Source of the DNA: Woeseiaceae bacterium
Lineage (GTDB): Bacteria; Pseudomonadota; Gammaproteobacteria; Steroidobacterales; Woeseiaceae
NCBI GenBank assembly: GCA_030065985.1
Contig: JASJCM010000003.1
Location: 32,683 to 96,682 of the forward strand
Length of the DNA: 64,000 bases
Direction of reading: 5' to 3'
Below are positions 48,012 through 56,742 of the stretch, piece after piece. The stretch's first letter is position 1, and the number at the start of each line of letters is the position of its first letter. The position numbers and the translations under genes were made by a program. Below the pieces are notes generated by a model. The model worked only from the letters and a program-made list of their open reading frames with translations, was not told the DNA's origin and ran no database searches.

Positions 48012-48671
48012 ATGGACGCCACCGAGAAAAAACGCGCAGCCGCCCGCAAAGCCCTGGAGTTCATCGAACCGGGCACCAAACTGGGAATCGGGACTGGCTC
48101 GACCGTAAACTGCCTGATCGAGATCCTCGATGAGGCGCGCGATCTGATTGACTGCGTGGTCTCAAGCTCAAAGGCCTCGACGGCGCTGCTTGAGGAGCAG
48201 GGATTCGAGGTCGCCACTCTCAATGAGGCGGGCGACCTGGACCTCTACATCGACGGGGCCGACGAGAGCAACAAGCGCCTGCAGCTCATCAAGGGCGGTG
48301 GTGGCGCACTGACCCGCGAGAAGGTCCTGGCTGCAGCATCGCGACGCTTCGTTTGTATCGTTGACGATTCCAAGCTCGTCGGCATGCTGGGCGCCTTCCC
48401 GTTACCTGTCGAAGTGTTACCGATGGCGCAGGAACTGGTGGCTCGCCGCATGCTGAAAATGCGCGGGCAGCCGATCTGGCGCGAAGGATTTGTGACCGAC
48501 AACGGCAACCATATCCTGGACGTCCACGACCTGCAGATCGTGAATCCGATCGATATGGAAGCACGTATCAACCGGATTCCTGGCGTCGTAACGGTCGGCA
48601 TATTCGCCGATCGACCTGCCGACATCCTGCTGATCGCCACTGACGTGGGCGTCACAGAGCTGCGCGCCTGA
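48012..48671 (+). CDS. rpiA: Ribose-5-phosphate isomerase A
   Basis: RpiA interconverts ribose-5-phosphate and ribulose-5-phosphate in the pentose phosphate pathway. It has 219 residues, matching E. coli. The motifs KLGIGTGSTVNCLIE, the catalytic YIDGADESN and the lysine of LIKGGGGALTREK are intact. TATAGT (47999-48004) ends seven bases before the ATG and no ribosome-binding site is visible, so a leaderless mRNA is possible. Confidence 0.97.
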   Translation: MDATEKKRAAARKALEFIEPGTKLGIGTGSTVNCLIEILDEARDLIDCVVSSSKASTALLEEQGFEVATLNEAGDLDLYIDGADESNKRLQLIKGGGGALTREKVLAAASRRFVCIVDDSKLVGMLGAFPLPVEVLPMAQELVARRMLKMRGQPIWREGFVTDNGNHILDVHDLQIVNPIDMEARINRIPGVVTVGIFADRPADILLIATDVGVTELRA

Positions 48672-48706
48672 CAATTGGTCGCTTGAAATCGGCCGCGTGA
48701 AAAACG

Positions 48707-49381
48707 CTATTGGCCGACTGGCTCGAAATCACTGAACTCGATATCTTCCTCTTCGTCGATCTTCACGACGAGGAAGGCTTTACCCTGCACAGCCGCGCGC
48801 ACTCGGCGTGGCACCGTCGGACCGCCTTCGTAGGCGGGCGCGAACTCGAGTTCGGTCTCAAACTTCCTGATCTTCACGCCTTTGCCGGGCTTGATCGTAC
48901 CGGTGTTGCGCATCGAGACGAGTGAGACGAAGTGCCCATCCTTGACGACCTTCAGGCGCGCATCGACAGCCTCCATGAATGTCGCTTCTTCGTCGGAGTC
49001 CGTTTCGGGGCGAAAAGCGAACATCCAGTAAGCATCCGTCTCCTCGATGAGTTCGATGCTGCCGTCAGCGAACATCGTTTCATCGTCATCGTCGTTGCCA
49101 CCATGCGCCCTCTCTCGTTCCTCGAGAAACGCCTCAACCTCATCGCCCGTCGGCTCGCGACCGTCGACGCTGATCAACGTCCAGTGCTCGCTGTCCGGCA
49201 AGCGCGGATCGTACCGGGCGATAAACGTCCCATCGGGGCTGCGCGCCGTCCTCGTATAGGACCAGTTTGAGGACAGATCGGATTCCATCGCGTCAAAGGC
49301 CCTCTTGACGAGTTCCTCGTGAGTCTCCGCATGGGCTGTGCCGGAAATGGCCAGCAGGATCAGTGTGGCGAGAGTCTTCAT
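48707..49381 (-). CDS. Hypothetical exported protein
   Basis: A 224-residue protein with a signal peptide (MKTLATLILLAISGTAHAE). The mature part is acidic and beta-rich, with an acidic segment HGGNDDDDETMFADGSIELIEE and a C-terminal VRAAVQGKAFLVVKIDEEEDIEF. I do not recognise a family. ATG 49381 is preferred over a TTG six codons upstream because it starts the signal peptide. It converges on rpiA. Confidence 0.75.
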   Translation of the reverse strand: MKTLATLILLAISGTAHAETHEELVKRAFDAMESDLSSNWSYTRTARSPDGTFIARYDPRLPDSEHWTLISVDGREPTGDEVEAFLEERERAHGGNDDDDETMFADGSIELIEETDAYWMFAFRPETDSDEEATFMEAVDARLKVVKDGHFVSLVSMRNTGTIKPGKGVKIRKFETELEFAPAYEGGPTVPRRVRAAVQGKAFLVVKIDEEEDIEFSDFEPVGQ

Positions 49382-49400
49382 AGTCAGCTTGGATAGCAAC

Positions 49401-49817
49401 TCAGCGCCCCGAGTTCCGCCTGAATGGCCGCGGCCGGACCCAGAACCAGCTCACGACCACAAGTGCCGCAAAGACCGTGTAGCAGACGATGAACACCCAG
49501 GGCGGTGCGCGGTAGTAGAGAATCTCCTCGAGCCAATGCGCGATGAATTCGCCCGAATATGTCGCATCCCCCACCTGTCTACGCAGCGCCATCTCCCACG
49601 TTGTCAGCGGACAAATGACCCCGAGCCAGGCCTGGATAGTCACGACGCCAATCGCCGCCAGGTGCGCAAGGCGAAACGAGGGGTTTCGGACCCAGCTCCA
49701 GTTGAGCGGCTTACCTACATAGACGAGGATAAGGCCGAATACCACGAACGCTACGAACAACACGTGAGTGAGTAGTAGCAGGTCAGCGGCGAGCAGGTAG
49801 TAGAATCCCGAGTCCAT
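49401..49817 (-). CDS. DUF2784 family membrane protein
   Basis: A 138-residue membrane protein with four hydrophobic helices. LLLTHVLFVAFVVFGLILV, VICPLTTWEMALRRQVGDATYSGEFIAHWLEEILYY and the C-terminal helix with RPRP are characteristic of DUF2784. The function is unknown. It lies 19 bases upstream of the exported-protein gene on the same strand. Confidence 0.88.
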   Translation of the reverse strand: MDSGFYYLLAADLLLLTHVLFVAFVVFGLILVYVGKPLNWSWVRNPSFRLAHLAAIGVVTIQAWLGVICPLTTWEMALRRQVGDATYSGEFIAHWLEEILYYRAPPWVFIVCYTVFAALVVVSWFWVRPRPFRRNSGR

Positions 49818-49851
49818 AGGTCACAGGATAGCGACCGCAGGACTGCCTGTC

Positions 49852-50385
49852 TTATTCCGGCGCGTAAACCACCACCTCGATTTCGACGATGCCGCGCGGG
49901 CTGAACAGGCCGGTCGTTCCCACAGCTGTCCAGGCAGGGTGCGGTTCAACGCCGTATCTGGCCCTGGTCTCCGCGATCACCAGTGCTTGTTGGTCGATCG
50001 TCAGTTTGGTCGTCTCGCCATCGAGTACATGGAATGTATTGATCTTGACCACATCCTCGAGGCTTGCGTCAGCCGTATTCAGGCATCGATCGATGATCTC
50101 GAAGACCGTCTCGGTCTCTTCCCGGAACCGCTCCTTCGATATCGGCAGCTCCTCATCATGTCGAGCGCCGATAATGACGCCCGAAACATAGACGAAATCG
50201 CCGGCACGAATGGCATGGGAAAAGTGCCATGGGCTGTCGTAGCCTGTGTGCTCAACAGGCACCTCGTCGGTGAACGTGACACTCCGACCATCGCGTTCAA
50301 TGACCCGTTTGCCAGCCCCGTGCTCATCCGCGGAAGCGCCCGCCGACACAAACAATACAGCGGCCATTACCAGAATCCTGTACAT
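49852..50385 (-). CDS. RidA/YjgF-like protein with signal peptide
   Basis: 177 residues. A cleavable signal (MYRILVMAAVLFVSAGASA) precedes a RidA-type domain: FSHAIRAGDFVYVSGVIIG, ETETVFEIIDRCLNTADASLEDVVKINTF, RARYGVEPHPAWTAVGTTGLFSPRGIVEIEVVVY. Cytosolic RidA deaminates reactive enamines. The export signal suggests a different or periplasmic role. The ribosome-binding site is GGGGAG before ATG 50385. Confidence 0.85.
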   Translation of the reverse strand: MYRILVMAAVLFVSAGASADEHGAGKRVIERDGRSVTFTDEVPVEHTGYDSPWHFSHAIRAGDFVYVSGVIIGARHDEELPISKERFREETETVFEIIDRCLNTADASLEDVVKINTFHVLDGETTKLTIDQQALVIAETRARYGVEPHPAWTAVGTTGLFSPRGIVEIEVVVYAPE

Positions 50386-50478
50386 AGCTCTCCCCTGACT
50401 ACACATGAATACCAGATTGGATGGCATCGGCTGCCCTGAGTTCAGTTGGGCTGGATTGATGTAGGATGGGCGCTTCTT

Positions 50479-51006
50479 ATGCCAGTCGCTCCCGAGATTC
50501 GTATCAGCAATGCCCGCGATATCGACGCGATTGTGTCGATGTACCCGCTGGCCTTCCCTGATGAAGACCTTGTCCCGGTGGTACGCCAGCTTCTGGCCGA
50601 GCCGGAGCTCGCACTTTCGCTGGTCGCTATCGTCGACGATCAGGTTGTTGGCCACGTTATCTTCACCACCTGTGCCGTGGAAGGCAGCGATCTTCGGTCT
50701 TCGTTACTGGCGCCGCTGGCCGTCGCACCGGGTTTCCAGCGACAGGGCATCGGCAGCGAGATCGTCAAAGCCGGGCTGCAACGCCTGATCGATTCCGGGG
50801 TCGAGGTTGCGTTCGTGCTGGGCGACCCGGCTTACTACTCACGTTTCGGCTTCGTACCGGATTCAAAGGTACAGCCGCCCTACCCGCTGCCGGCCGAGTG
50901 GTACACCGCCTGGCAGTCCCAATACCTTGGCGATGCATCACGATCGTACGCGGGCAAACTGGCCGTTCCATCGCAATGGCTCGATCCGGCCCTTTGGGCC
51001 CCTTGA
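50479..51006 (+). CDS. GNAT family N-acetyltransferase (YhbS-like)
   Basis: A 175-residue acetyl-CoA-dependent transferase. LLAPLAVAPGFQRQGIGSEIVKAGLQ is the acetyl-CoA-binding motif A, and VLGDPAYYSRFGFVP is the YhbS-type motif. The substrate is unknown. It starts at ATG 50479 and is followed after 13 bases by the next plus-strand gene. It is the likely first gene of a five-gene coupled run. Confidence 0.88.
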   Translation: MPVAPEIRISNARDIDAIVSMYPLAFPDEDLVPVVRQLLAEPELALSLVAIVDDQVVGHVIFTTCAVEGSDLRSSLLAPLAVAPGFQRQGIGSEIVKAGLQRLIDSGVEVAFVLGDPAYYSRFGFVPDSKVQPPYPLPAEWYTAWQSQYLGDASRSYAGKLAVPSQWLDPALWAP

Positions 51007-51019
51007 ACGGGAAGACTCG

Positions 51020-52204
51020 ATGACAAGACCTCATCATCTACTACTGTTACTGCTGTCAATGACGGCGCTCGGCTGCGGAGAAGACATGGAGATTGGCAAC
51101 GAAGTCGAGCCTATCGGCACTGGCCCCTACTCGGTGGGCTCCACGAATATGGAAATCGCGGCCGAATTCGCGGACATCGGCGATGAGGCGATGCACGCGT
51201 ACCTGCTCGGCATACCGGAAGGCCCCGACAACCCCCGGTTCGTCGCGGATATCCTGAAACATCGCGACGCCGTGTGGATCACCGACGTCGCCGTGCCCGA
51301 GGAACCGAACATCTACGGTCCGGCAGGCGGACAGACCCTGCCGGTCGTGACCTACGTGACATACCCGTCTGCGCCTGCCGACGAACCGAACCCGTACACA
51401 TTCCCCTACCACGACGGCGCCTTCGGCACCTTCGACCACATGCTTGCGCCGGGTGAAGAACCGAGCTTCGCCGACCCGGACAAACGATACCCGCTTATCG
51501 TCCTCGCACACGGCGCTTCGGCCCACGGTGTTTACGGCGTTCAGCATGCACACGGCCTTTCCAGGCACGGGTACATTGTTGCGGCTGCCACCTTTGGCGA
51601 CGATCGCATACTGATCCCGGATGATCCAAATATCCATTCGGCTTATCTCAGGCCTCTGCTGATGAAAGCTGTGGTCGACTCGTTGCTCGAGAGTGACACG
51701 TTTGGGCCACATATTGATGCCGACAACATCGGCATCACGGGTCATAGCTTCGGCGGGTTTACAGCACTGGCGATCGCGGGGGCGCCCTACGAGGGGAATC
51801 CCGCCACAGTGAGCGACAGCCGAATCAAGGCCGGCGTCATCGCCGCGCCATGGGTCGGCGGTCACTACAACGGCGAGGACGTCTTCGCATTCGGGCCGGA
51901 CAATGACGATATCAGCGAGGTCGACGTGCCAATCATCAGCTTTTTCGGCACGGATGACGATGTGACGACAGCAGAGTTCATCCTGCCGGCCATGAAGAAG
52001 CTGTCAGGTCCAACCTATGTGGTCGAACTCGTTGATCAACCACATAACTTCGATGGAGGTTCCTGGGAGGACCGCAATGCCTGGGAGCTGTTGTTCTATG
52101 AGGCGTACCTCAAAGGCGACCAGGATGCGCTTGCGACTCTCAAATCCGCGCGGTCGATGAAGGGTGGCAACGAGGATATCCAGCTGTTTGACTACCAGAA
52201 GTGA
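51020..52204 (+). CDS. Alpha/beta hydrolase lipoprotein
   Basis: A 394-residue predicted lipoprotein with lipobox MTALGC. The alpha/beta-hydrolase core runs from YPLIVLAHGASAHGVYG (oxyanion region) through the nucleophile elbow GITGHSFGGFTAL to IISFFGTDDDVTTAEF (acid) and QPHNFDGG (histidine). It looks like a dienelactone-hydrolase or chlorophyllase/PAF-acetylhydrolase-type esterase, substrate unknown. Its stop overlaps the GTG start of the PfkB gene. Confidence 0.82.
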   Translation: MTRPHHLLLLLLSMTALGCGEDMEIGNEVEPIGTGPYSVGSTNMEIAAEFADIGDEAMHAYLLGIPEGPDNPRFVADILKHRDAVWITDVAVPEEPNIYGPAGGQTLPVVTYVTYPSAPADEPNPYTFPYHDGAFGTFDHMLAPGEEPSFADPDKRYPLIVLAHGASAHGVYGVQHAHGLSRHGYIVAAATFGDDRILIPDDPNIHSAYLRPLLMKAVVDSLLESDTFGPHIDADNIGITGHSFGGFTALAIAGAPYEGNPATVSDSRIKAGVIAAPWVGGHYNGEDVFAFGPDNDDISEVDVPIISFFGTDDDVTTAEFILPAMKKLSGPTYVVELVDQPHNFDGGSWEDRNAWELLFYEAYLKGDQDALATLKSARSMKGGNEDIQLFDYQK

Positions 52205-53121
52205 CGACGCATGAGGTCTACTCTTACGGCGTCGTGTCGCACAGCACGCTGTACGGCATTCAAGGCACGTTTCCGGCGCCCGAGGGATACGCTGAGATCG
52301 ACGATGTCCGGCGTATGACCGGTGGCGAGGCCACAAACTCGTCGATTGTCCTTTCCCGACTTGGCGCCAAGGTCAAACTGGACGGCAACTGGCTTGGCGA
52401 CGACGACAACGGCAAGTGCACGAAAGCCCTGCTGACGGACTTCGGTATCGACACAGACCGACTACCGTTGAAGAACGGTATCAAAACGGTCAGAGAGGTC
52501 GTCTTCGCGGCCGAAGATACTCGTACGATCTTCGGCACCTACGTCCACCTTCTGGAGGACAGAGCATGGAACATGCCGAACGAAGACGACATCCATCAGG
52601 CCAGCGTAGTCTGCCTCGACCCGTTCTTTGCAGAACCCGCGTTGCAGGTCGCCCGGATCGCCTTCGAAGCCGACGTTCCGATCATAACCGTCGATTGTGC
52701 GTACGACGATCCACTGTTGCAGCACGTATCGGCAATCGTTGTCGCGGAGTCCTTTCTTCACGAAAGGTATGGAGGTGAAGATCTGCGAGCTGTGTTCGAG
52801 AAATATCTGGCCGCAACAAGTGGGCTTGTGATCTTCTCGTTCGGCGATAAACCAGTCTGGTATGCGAGGTCGGGCGAAGCGGTCAAGGAATCCCAGCCCT
52901 TCAGGATCGAAGCAGTCGACACGACCGGGGGCGGCGATTCGTTTCGAGCCGGCATCGCGTACGGTTTTCTCAAAGGCTGGGACGATGATGAGATGGTGCA
53001 GTTCGCGGCTGCGGTCGCGGCAATTAACTGCACCCGGTTTCCCGGCGTCACTGAGTCACCGGGGTATGATGAGGTTCGAGACTTCATGAGTACCGCGGCC
53101 AAAGCACCATGCGACGACTAA
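52201..53121 (+). CDS. PfkB family carbohydrate kinase
   Basis: A ribokinase-superfamily sugar or nucleoside kinase of 306 residues. The N-terminal glycine-rich region is RMTGGEATNSSIVLSRLGAKV and the C-terminal ATP site is VDTTGGGDSFRAGIAYG, with the catalytic Asp present. The usual TTGAGD has Gly in place of Ala. The substrate is unknown. GTG 52201 overlaps the hydrolase stop by four bases, and the 3' end overlaps the next gene by 13 bases. Confidence 0.88.
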   Translation: MTTHEVYSYGVVSHSTLYGIQGTFPAPEGYAEIDDVRRMTGGEATNSSIVLSRLGAKVKLDGNWLGDDDNGKCTKALLTDFGIDTDRLPLKNGIKTVREVVFAAEDTRTIFGTYVHLLEDRAWNMPNEDDIHQASVVCLDPFFAEPALQVARIAFEADVPIITVDCAYDDPLLQHVSAIVVAESFLHERYGGEDLRAVFEKYLAATSGLVIFSFGDKPVWYARSGEAVKESQPFRIEAVDTTGGGDSFRAGIAYGFLKGWDDDEMVQFAAAVAAINCTRFPGVTESPGYDEVRDFMSTAAKAPCDD

Positions 53122-53507
53122 TAACTGCCATTCTTGCGTTCCTTGCCGGAGTGGTCAGCCTCTTCGCAGCACAGATAGCACTAACGAAATCTTGGGGCGT
53201 GTTCGGCGTCGAGTGGGGGCGGGACAACTTGCCCACCTTGCCTCTTCAACAGATAGCGGCGCTATCGACAGTGTTCCTGGCTGTCCTGGTTGGGTCATTC
53301 ATAGCGGCATTCCTGTCCAAACGCGACGCTTTGAAAGTGCTGGCCGTCATGTGCTTCGTCGGTATGGCCATCGACGGCTATGCGATGTTCGTCATTCTCA
53401 GAGATGCCCTGCCCTTGTGGTTCAGAGCCGGCTTCGTCGCGCAGATACCGCTCGCGACCATACTGGCCGGTCTGCTATGGACGCAGACGAGCTCATTTCG
53501 CGAGTAG
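53109..53507 (+). CDS. Hypothetical membrane protein
   Basis: A 132-residue protein with four predicted transmembrane helices (about 5-25, 48-68, 75-97, 103-124). No family recognised. It overlaps the PfkB gene by 13 bases and the nucleotidyltransferase gene by 31 bases, so it is embedded in the same transcription unit. Confidence 0.7.
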   Translation: MRRLITAILAFLAGVVSLFAAQIALTKSWGVFGVEWGRDNLPTLPLQQIAALSTVFLAVLVGSFIAAFLSKRDALKVLAVMCFVGMAIDGYAMFVILRDALPLWFRAGFVAQIPLATILAGLLWTQTSSFRE

Positions 53508-53893
53508 CGCGCTGGTCGAAGCGCGATGACCGCGTCCTGGCAATGGGCATCTGCGGGTCCCATGCGCGCGGCGAGGCTCGGCCGGATTCCGATATCGATT
53601 TCTGTATCTTGACGGCTGATCCAGGATCGCTCCTGAACGATCGCACCTGGATCAGAGAGTTCGGCGCCGACGCAGAGGTGGCCGGCGCGGTTGAGGACTA
53701 CAATCTGGTGCAGTCCCTGAGAGTTTTCTACGGCACGACTGAGGCTGAATTTGGCGTGACGAACGTGGCCTGGACGGAATTGCCGATCGATCACGAAACC
53801 GCGGCCGTGATGAACAACGGACTCAGAATCCTCTACGATCCCGAAGGCCGTCTAGAAAGAGCGTTGGCTTTCGCGGCTACGATTAGCCGCTAA
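53477..53893 (+). CDS. Nucleotidyltransferase domain protein
   Basis: A 138-residue protein with a complete minimal nucleotidyltransferase motif: GICGSHARGEARPDSDIDFCIL (GS...DxD) and the third acidic residue in TTEAEFGVTNVAW. The C-terminal AAVMNNGLRILYDPEGRL is typical of aminoglycoside-nucleotidyltransferase-like proteins of unknown substrate. ATG 53477 lies inside the previous gene. Confidence 0.82.
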   Translation: MDADELISRVARWSKRDDRVLAMGICGSHARGEARPDSDIDFCILTADPGSLLNDRTWIREFGADAEVAGAVEDYNLVQSLRVFYGTTEAEFGVTNVAWTELPIDHETAAVMNNGLRILYDPEGRLERALAFAATISR

Positions 53894-53905
53894 CAGTTCA
53901 TTCGC

Positions 53906-54166
53906 CTAAGCGATCAGTTCTCGGACCCTTGCAGTATCCACGTGCTGCAGGAACGCAGTTGCCTTGCCGTCGACGAACGTCCACACATGGGCCATTCGGA
54001 CCGCACAGGGATCGCCGGTCTCTTTGTGAATCCAGGTGTTCCGGCCAGCGGGAAACCGTCTGCCCCGGTCCAGGAAATATCATCGGCAAAAGCGGCCACG
54101 ACAGCCGGGACGTCGCCGGAGGCAAAGCTCTGATACAAGCCCTGAACGATTTCTTTTATTGGACAT
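53906..54166 (-). pseudogene. Decayed SnoaL/NTF2-like gene
   Basis: Two fragments of one SnoaL-like protein lie in different frames. The first reads EIVQGLYQSFASGDVPAVV and then AFADDISWTGADGFPLAGT, and the second reads HKETGDPCAVRMAHVWTF and VDGKATAFLQHVDTARVRELIA before a stop at 53906-53908. About 35-45 residues expected between them are missing, and the frame changes at the junction near 54030. A further one-base shift in the AAAA run near the ATG at 54166 separates the start codon from the body. A functional product is very unlikely. Confidence 0.8.
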
Positions 54167-54362
54167 CGGAGTTGGTTTCTTTTTGTTGTTTCAGGAGATC
54201 ATGACAAACGAAATCAATTTCGCTCGGCACGTTGATTTTGGCGACTTCTGTCCAGCGTGGAACGCTGGTCTGTTCGCAGCAGCTAAGCGGATTAGGTGCG
54301 GACCTCGGTTTTGTGGTAGATACAACGGAGTTAAGCTGAAAAAGAGAACAAAGAGGTTTCAC

Positions 54363-54998
54363 ATGAGACACAAATTTCTGGGTTTCGCAGTCGTTCTGTC
54401 ATTCCTGTTCCTGGCATTGCCGACTCACGCGCATGAGGCAGGTAAGTGGGTCTACCGTGTAGGCGTCGGGACGATTCAGCCGGACGACAAAAACCTCACA
54501 CTCGATTCAACGACGTATGTAGAAGTGGATGGCGGCACCAGCGCGACATTCAATCTCACTTACTTCGTCACACCGAATCTGGCCTTTGATGTCCTGGCTG
54601 CCCTTCCTTTTGACCACGACATCGTCCTGGTTTCTGACGGCGTCGGATCCAAGATCGCGGAGACGAATCACCTGCCGCCGACCCTGTCGCTGCAGTGGCA
54701 TTTTCTCCCGGAAGGCAAAGTCCAGCCCTATGTCGGCGTCGGCGCTAACTGGACGACATTCTTCAACACCGACACGATCGACGCGCTTGCGGATGCGGGG
54801 GTCAACCTGGAACTTGACGACTCCTTCGGCGTCGCAGCCCAGGTCGGTGCTGACTATGTGTTGGACAACGGATTCATGTTCAATTTCGACGTTCGATACA
54901 TCAATATCGAAACTGACGCAGAGTTGGGTGGCGCTCCGATAGGCACGGTAGCGATCGACCCCATGGTTTACAGCCTCAGCGTCGGCTACCAGTTCTGA
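54363..54998 (+). CDS. ompW: OmpW family outer-membrane protein
   Basis: A 211-residue eight-stranded beta-barrel. The signal peptide ends at LALPTHA. GKWVYRVGVGTIQPDD, NLTYFVTPNLAFDVLAALPFDHDI, LQWHFLPEGKVQPYVGVGANWTTFF and a C-terminal aromatic YSLSVGYQF are OmpW hallmarks. It may act as a channel for small hydrophobic molecules. The 196-bp upstream gap holds a small hairpin (CCAGCG/CGCTGG, 54252-54268) and otherwise nothing I can name. Confidence 0.92.
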   Translation: MRHKFLGFAVVLSFLFLALPTHAHEAGKWVYRVGVGTIQPDDKNLTLDSTTYVEVDGGTSATFNLTYFVTPNLAFDVLAALPFDHDIVLVSDGVGSKIAETNHLPPTLSLQWHFLPEGKVQPYVGVGANWTTFFNTDTIDALADAGVNLELDDSFGVAAQVGADYVLDNGFMFNFDVRYINIETDAELGGAPIGTVAIDPMVYSLSVGYQF

Positions 54999-55015
54999 TT
55001 CCAAATTTGTAGTTT

Positions 55016-55046
55016 GCCGGAAGCAGCTGTGCAAGCTGCTTCCGGC
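55016..55046. terminator. Hairpin between convergent ompW and GH26-like genes
   Basis: Perfect 13-bp arms, 55016-55028 and 55034-55046, enclose a five-base loop. The location between two convergent stops suggests a bidirectional terminator, although the T tracts on both sides are poor. Confidence 0.65.
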
Positions 55047-55051
55047 TGACT

Positions 55052-56146
55052 CTATTGCGAGAAGCCTAACTGCTCAAAGAGCTCCGGGGACGCTTTGAGA
55101 TAGCGGTCCTTGCCGGTTTCCTGGAACCACGCGTCTGCGATCTGCTGGTTGTTGTAGAGACGCGCGTCGTCCCAATCCTCGATCCCATCGATCGCAACCC
55201 TGTTCCAGTCTTCATTGATGAAGCTGACCGCCTTGATGTTCTTTTCGTAGACGAACGAAAAGAGATTCACGAACCACTTGTCCCAGACTTCGGTGCCTTC
55301 GGCTTCTATGCCAGCCACAGGGTTGGTTTCCGCAATCATCACCGGTTTCTTATGGTCGCGGGCGAACTCGAGCACCTTATCCGCATCCGAGCCCATATCG
55401 GGACCGCCGTAGGCGTGACCGAAAATCGAGATCCCCACCCAATCAACGTAATCGTCGCCGGGGTACCACTCCGTTATTGGATACTTCTTGTATGGAGGCG
55501 AAGCATAGGAGTGCCAGACAAAAGCGATATTCGTGACGCCTTCCGAGCGCATGAGATCGACGATGTGTCGATACGCCTTGACGTACTCGGTAGGCTCAAG
55601 CGCATTGTGAGGCCCGTCGAATTCGTAACCGATTCTCAGGTAGATCGGCCGGTTGGTAGACTTCGCCCATTTGCTGTATTGCCGAATGATGTCGTTGTAC
55701 TTTCCGTTGGCGGTGTTTTTGGCAATGTCCCACGTGCCCACCATCCACATCGCGCTATGCACTACCGCATTTGGGAAGCGATCGACCAGCATCTGATGAT
55801 GATGTGTGTTCCCAACCACGTTTGTGTGCGCCTCGGTAACCCCCGATATTTCGGTGACAGCCCAGTAGGCCGCCCAGCCACCGGGCATTGGCTCGTACGG
55901 AAAGTTATCCAGGTATTCGTTAATCGCCTCGACGGACTGTCCCATGATCAGCAGCGTTTTGCCCTTGGGCGGAGCGAACTTCGCCTTTTCGTAGTCGTAT
56001 ACGAACCGTGGATCCACGTCGTTGTCGATTTTTGCCACCAATTGCTGAATCCCTTCGTTTGTTTCGGCCTGGCTACTCGCACAACTGATAACTGCAAGCG
56101 TGAGAGCAACTGGCACGTATAGAAAACTGCTTGCCATCCTGATCAT
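55052..56146 (-). CDS. GH26-like (beta-mannanase-type) glycoside hydrolase
   Basis: A 364-residue secreted protein, probably lipid-anchored or cleaved near LAVISCASSQA. The TIM-barrel features suit GH26: RPIYLRIGYEFDGPHN holds the putative acid/base Glu, DDYVDWVGISIFGHAYG is strand 6 and KPVMIAETNPVAG holds the putative nucleophile Glu. Assignment is by motif only. The substrate could be mannan or another beta-glycan. ATG 56146 is preferred over TTG 56149. Confidence 0.75.
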   Translation of the reverse strand: MIRMASSFLYVPVALTLAVISCASSQAETNEGIQQLVAKIDNDVDPRFVYDYEKAKFAPPKGKTLLIMGQSVEAINEYLDNFPYEPMPGGWAAYWAVTEISGVTEAHTNVVGNTHHHQMLVDRFPNAVVHSAMWMVGTWDIAKNTANGKYNDIIRQYSKWAKSTNRPIYLRIGYEFDGPHNALEPTEYVKAYRHIVDLMRSEGVTNIAFVWHSYASPPYKKYPITEWYPGDDYVDWVGISIFGHAYGGPDMGSDADKVLEFARDHKKPVMIAETNPVAGIEAEGTEVWDKWFVNLFSFVYEKNIKAVSFINEDWNRVAIDGIEDWDDARLYNNQQIADAWFQETGKDRYLKASPELFEQLGFSQ

Positions 56147-56292
56147 CAAAGTAATCCCCCCTTCTCACGGTTCGTTCCGTACGTTGGTACATCCCAGAAT
56201 TGACGGCCCTCGGTCCCCGAGCGCAACGTGGCACAAGGTGGATTCAACAAGTTACGGAGACGCTAAACCAGGAAGCCCTGGGGATCACGAGT

Positions 56293-56706
56293 ATGTCAGT
56301 TAAGTATACGGGAGGTTGCTTTTGCGGCAGCGTCCGATTCTCTTGCACAGCGGAGCCGGCATTTACATTCTACTGCCATTGCAGCGACTGCCAACGCTCA
56401 GCGGGCAGTCCGGTCTCAGTGGGTCTGATGGTGTCGTCGGAGTCATTCAGCGTACAAGGAGATTTGCAGACCCATACCACAGTCGGAAGCTCTGGCAGGG
56501 AAGTACACAGGCATTTCTGTCCCAAGTGCGGGTCAGGAATCTATCTCGAGGCCGGAGCTGCTCCGGGCAATGCCTTTGTGAGGGCAGGTGCGCTCGATGA
56601 TGCTGGCTGGGTCAAACCACAGATGCATATTTTCACTATCTCGAAGCAGCCCTGGTTTGAGATCTCGGACTCGCTTCCTCAGTTCGAGACGATGCCTCCG
56701 CAGTAG
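56293..56706 (+). CDS. GFA family (glutathione-dependent formaldehyde-activating-like) protein
   Basis: A 137-residue zinc-binding protein with the expected cysteine pattern: GGCFCGSVRFSC, FYCHCSDCQRSAGSP and HRHFCPKCGSGIYLE. The fold binds structural and catalytic zinc, and most members have no proven activity. It stands between two minus-strand genes. The 146-bp upstream gap has no clear promoter. Confidence 0.9.
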   Translation: MSVKYTGGCFCGSVRFSCTAEPAFTFYCHCSDCQRSAGSPVSVGLMVSSESFSVQGDLQTHTTVGSSGREVHRHFCPKCGSGIYLEAGAAPGNAFVRAGALDDAGWVKPQMHIFTISKQPWFEISDSLPQFETMPPQ

Positions 56707-56742
56707 CTGATTCCGGACGGCCGACGGCTCATCTGACACGGA

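Noticed and set aside
47150..48223. Long minus-strand frames opposite the lysine-rich gene that read as Phe/Leu-rich membrane proteins
   Set aside because: AAG and AAA codons read backwards give Leu and Phe, so the apparent hydrophobic repeats are a mirror artefact of the lysine repeats.
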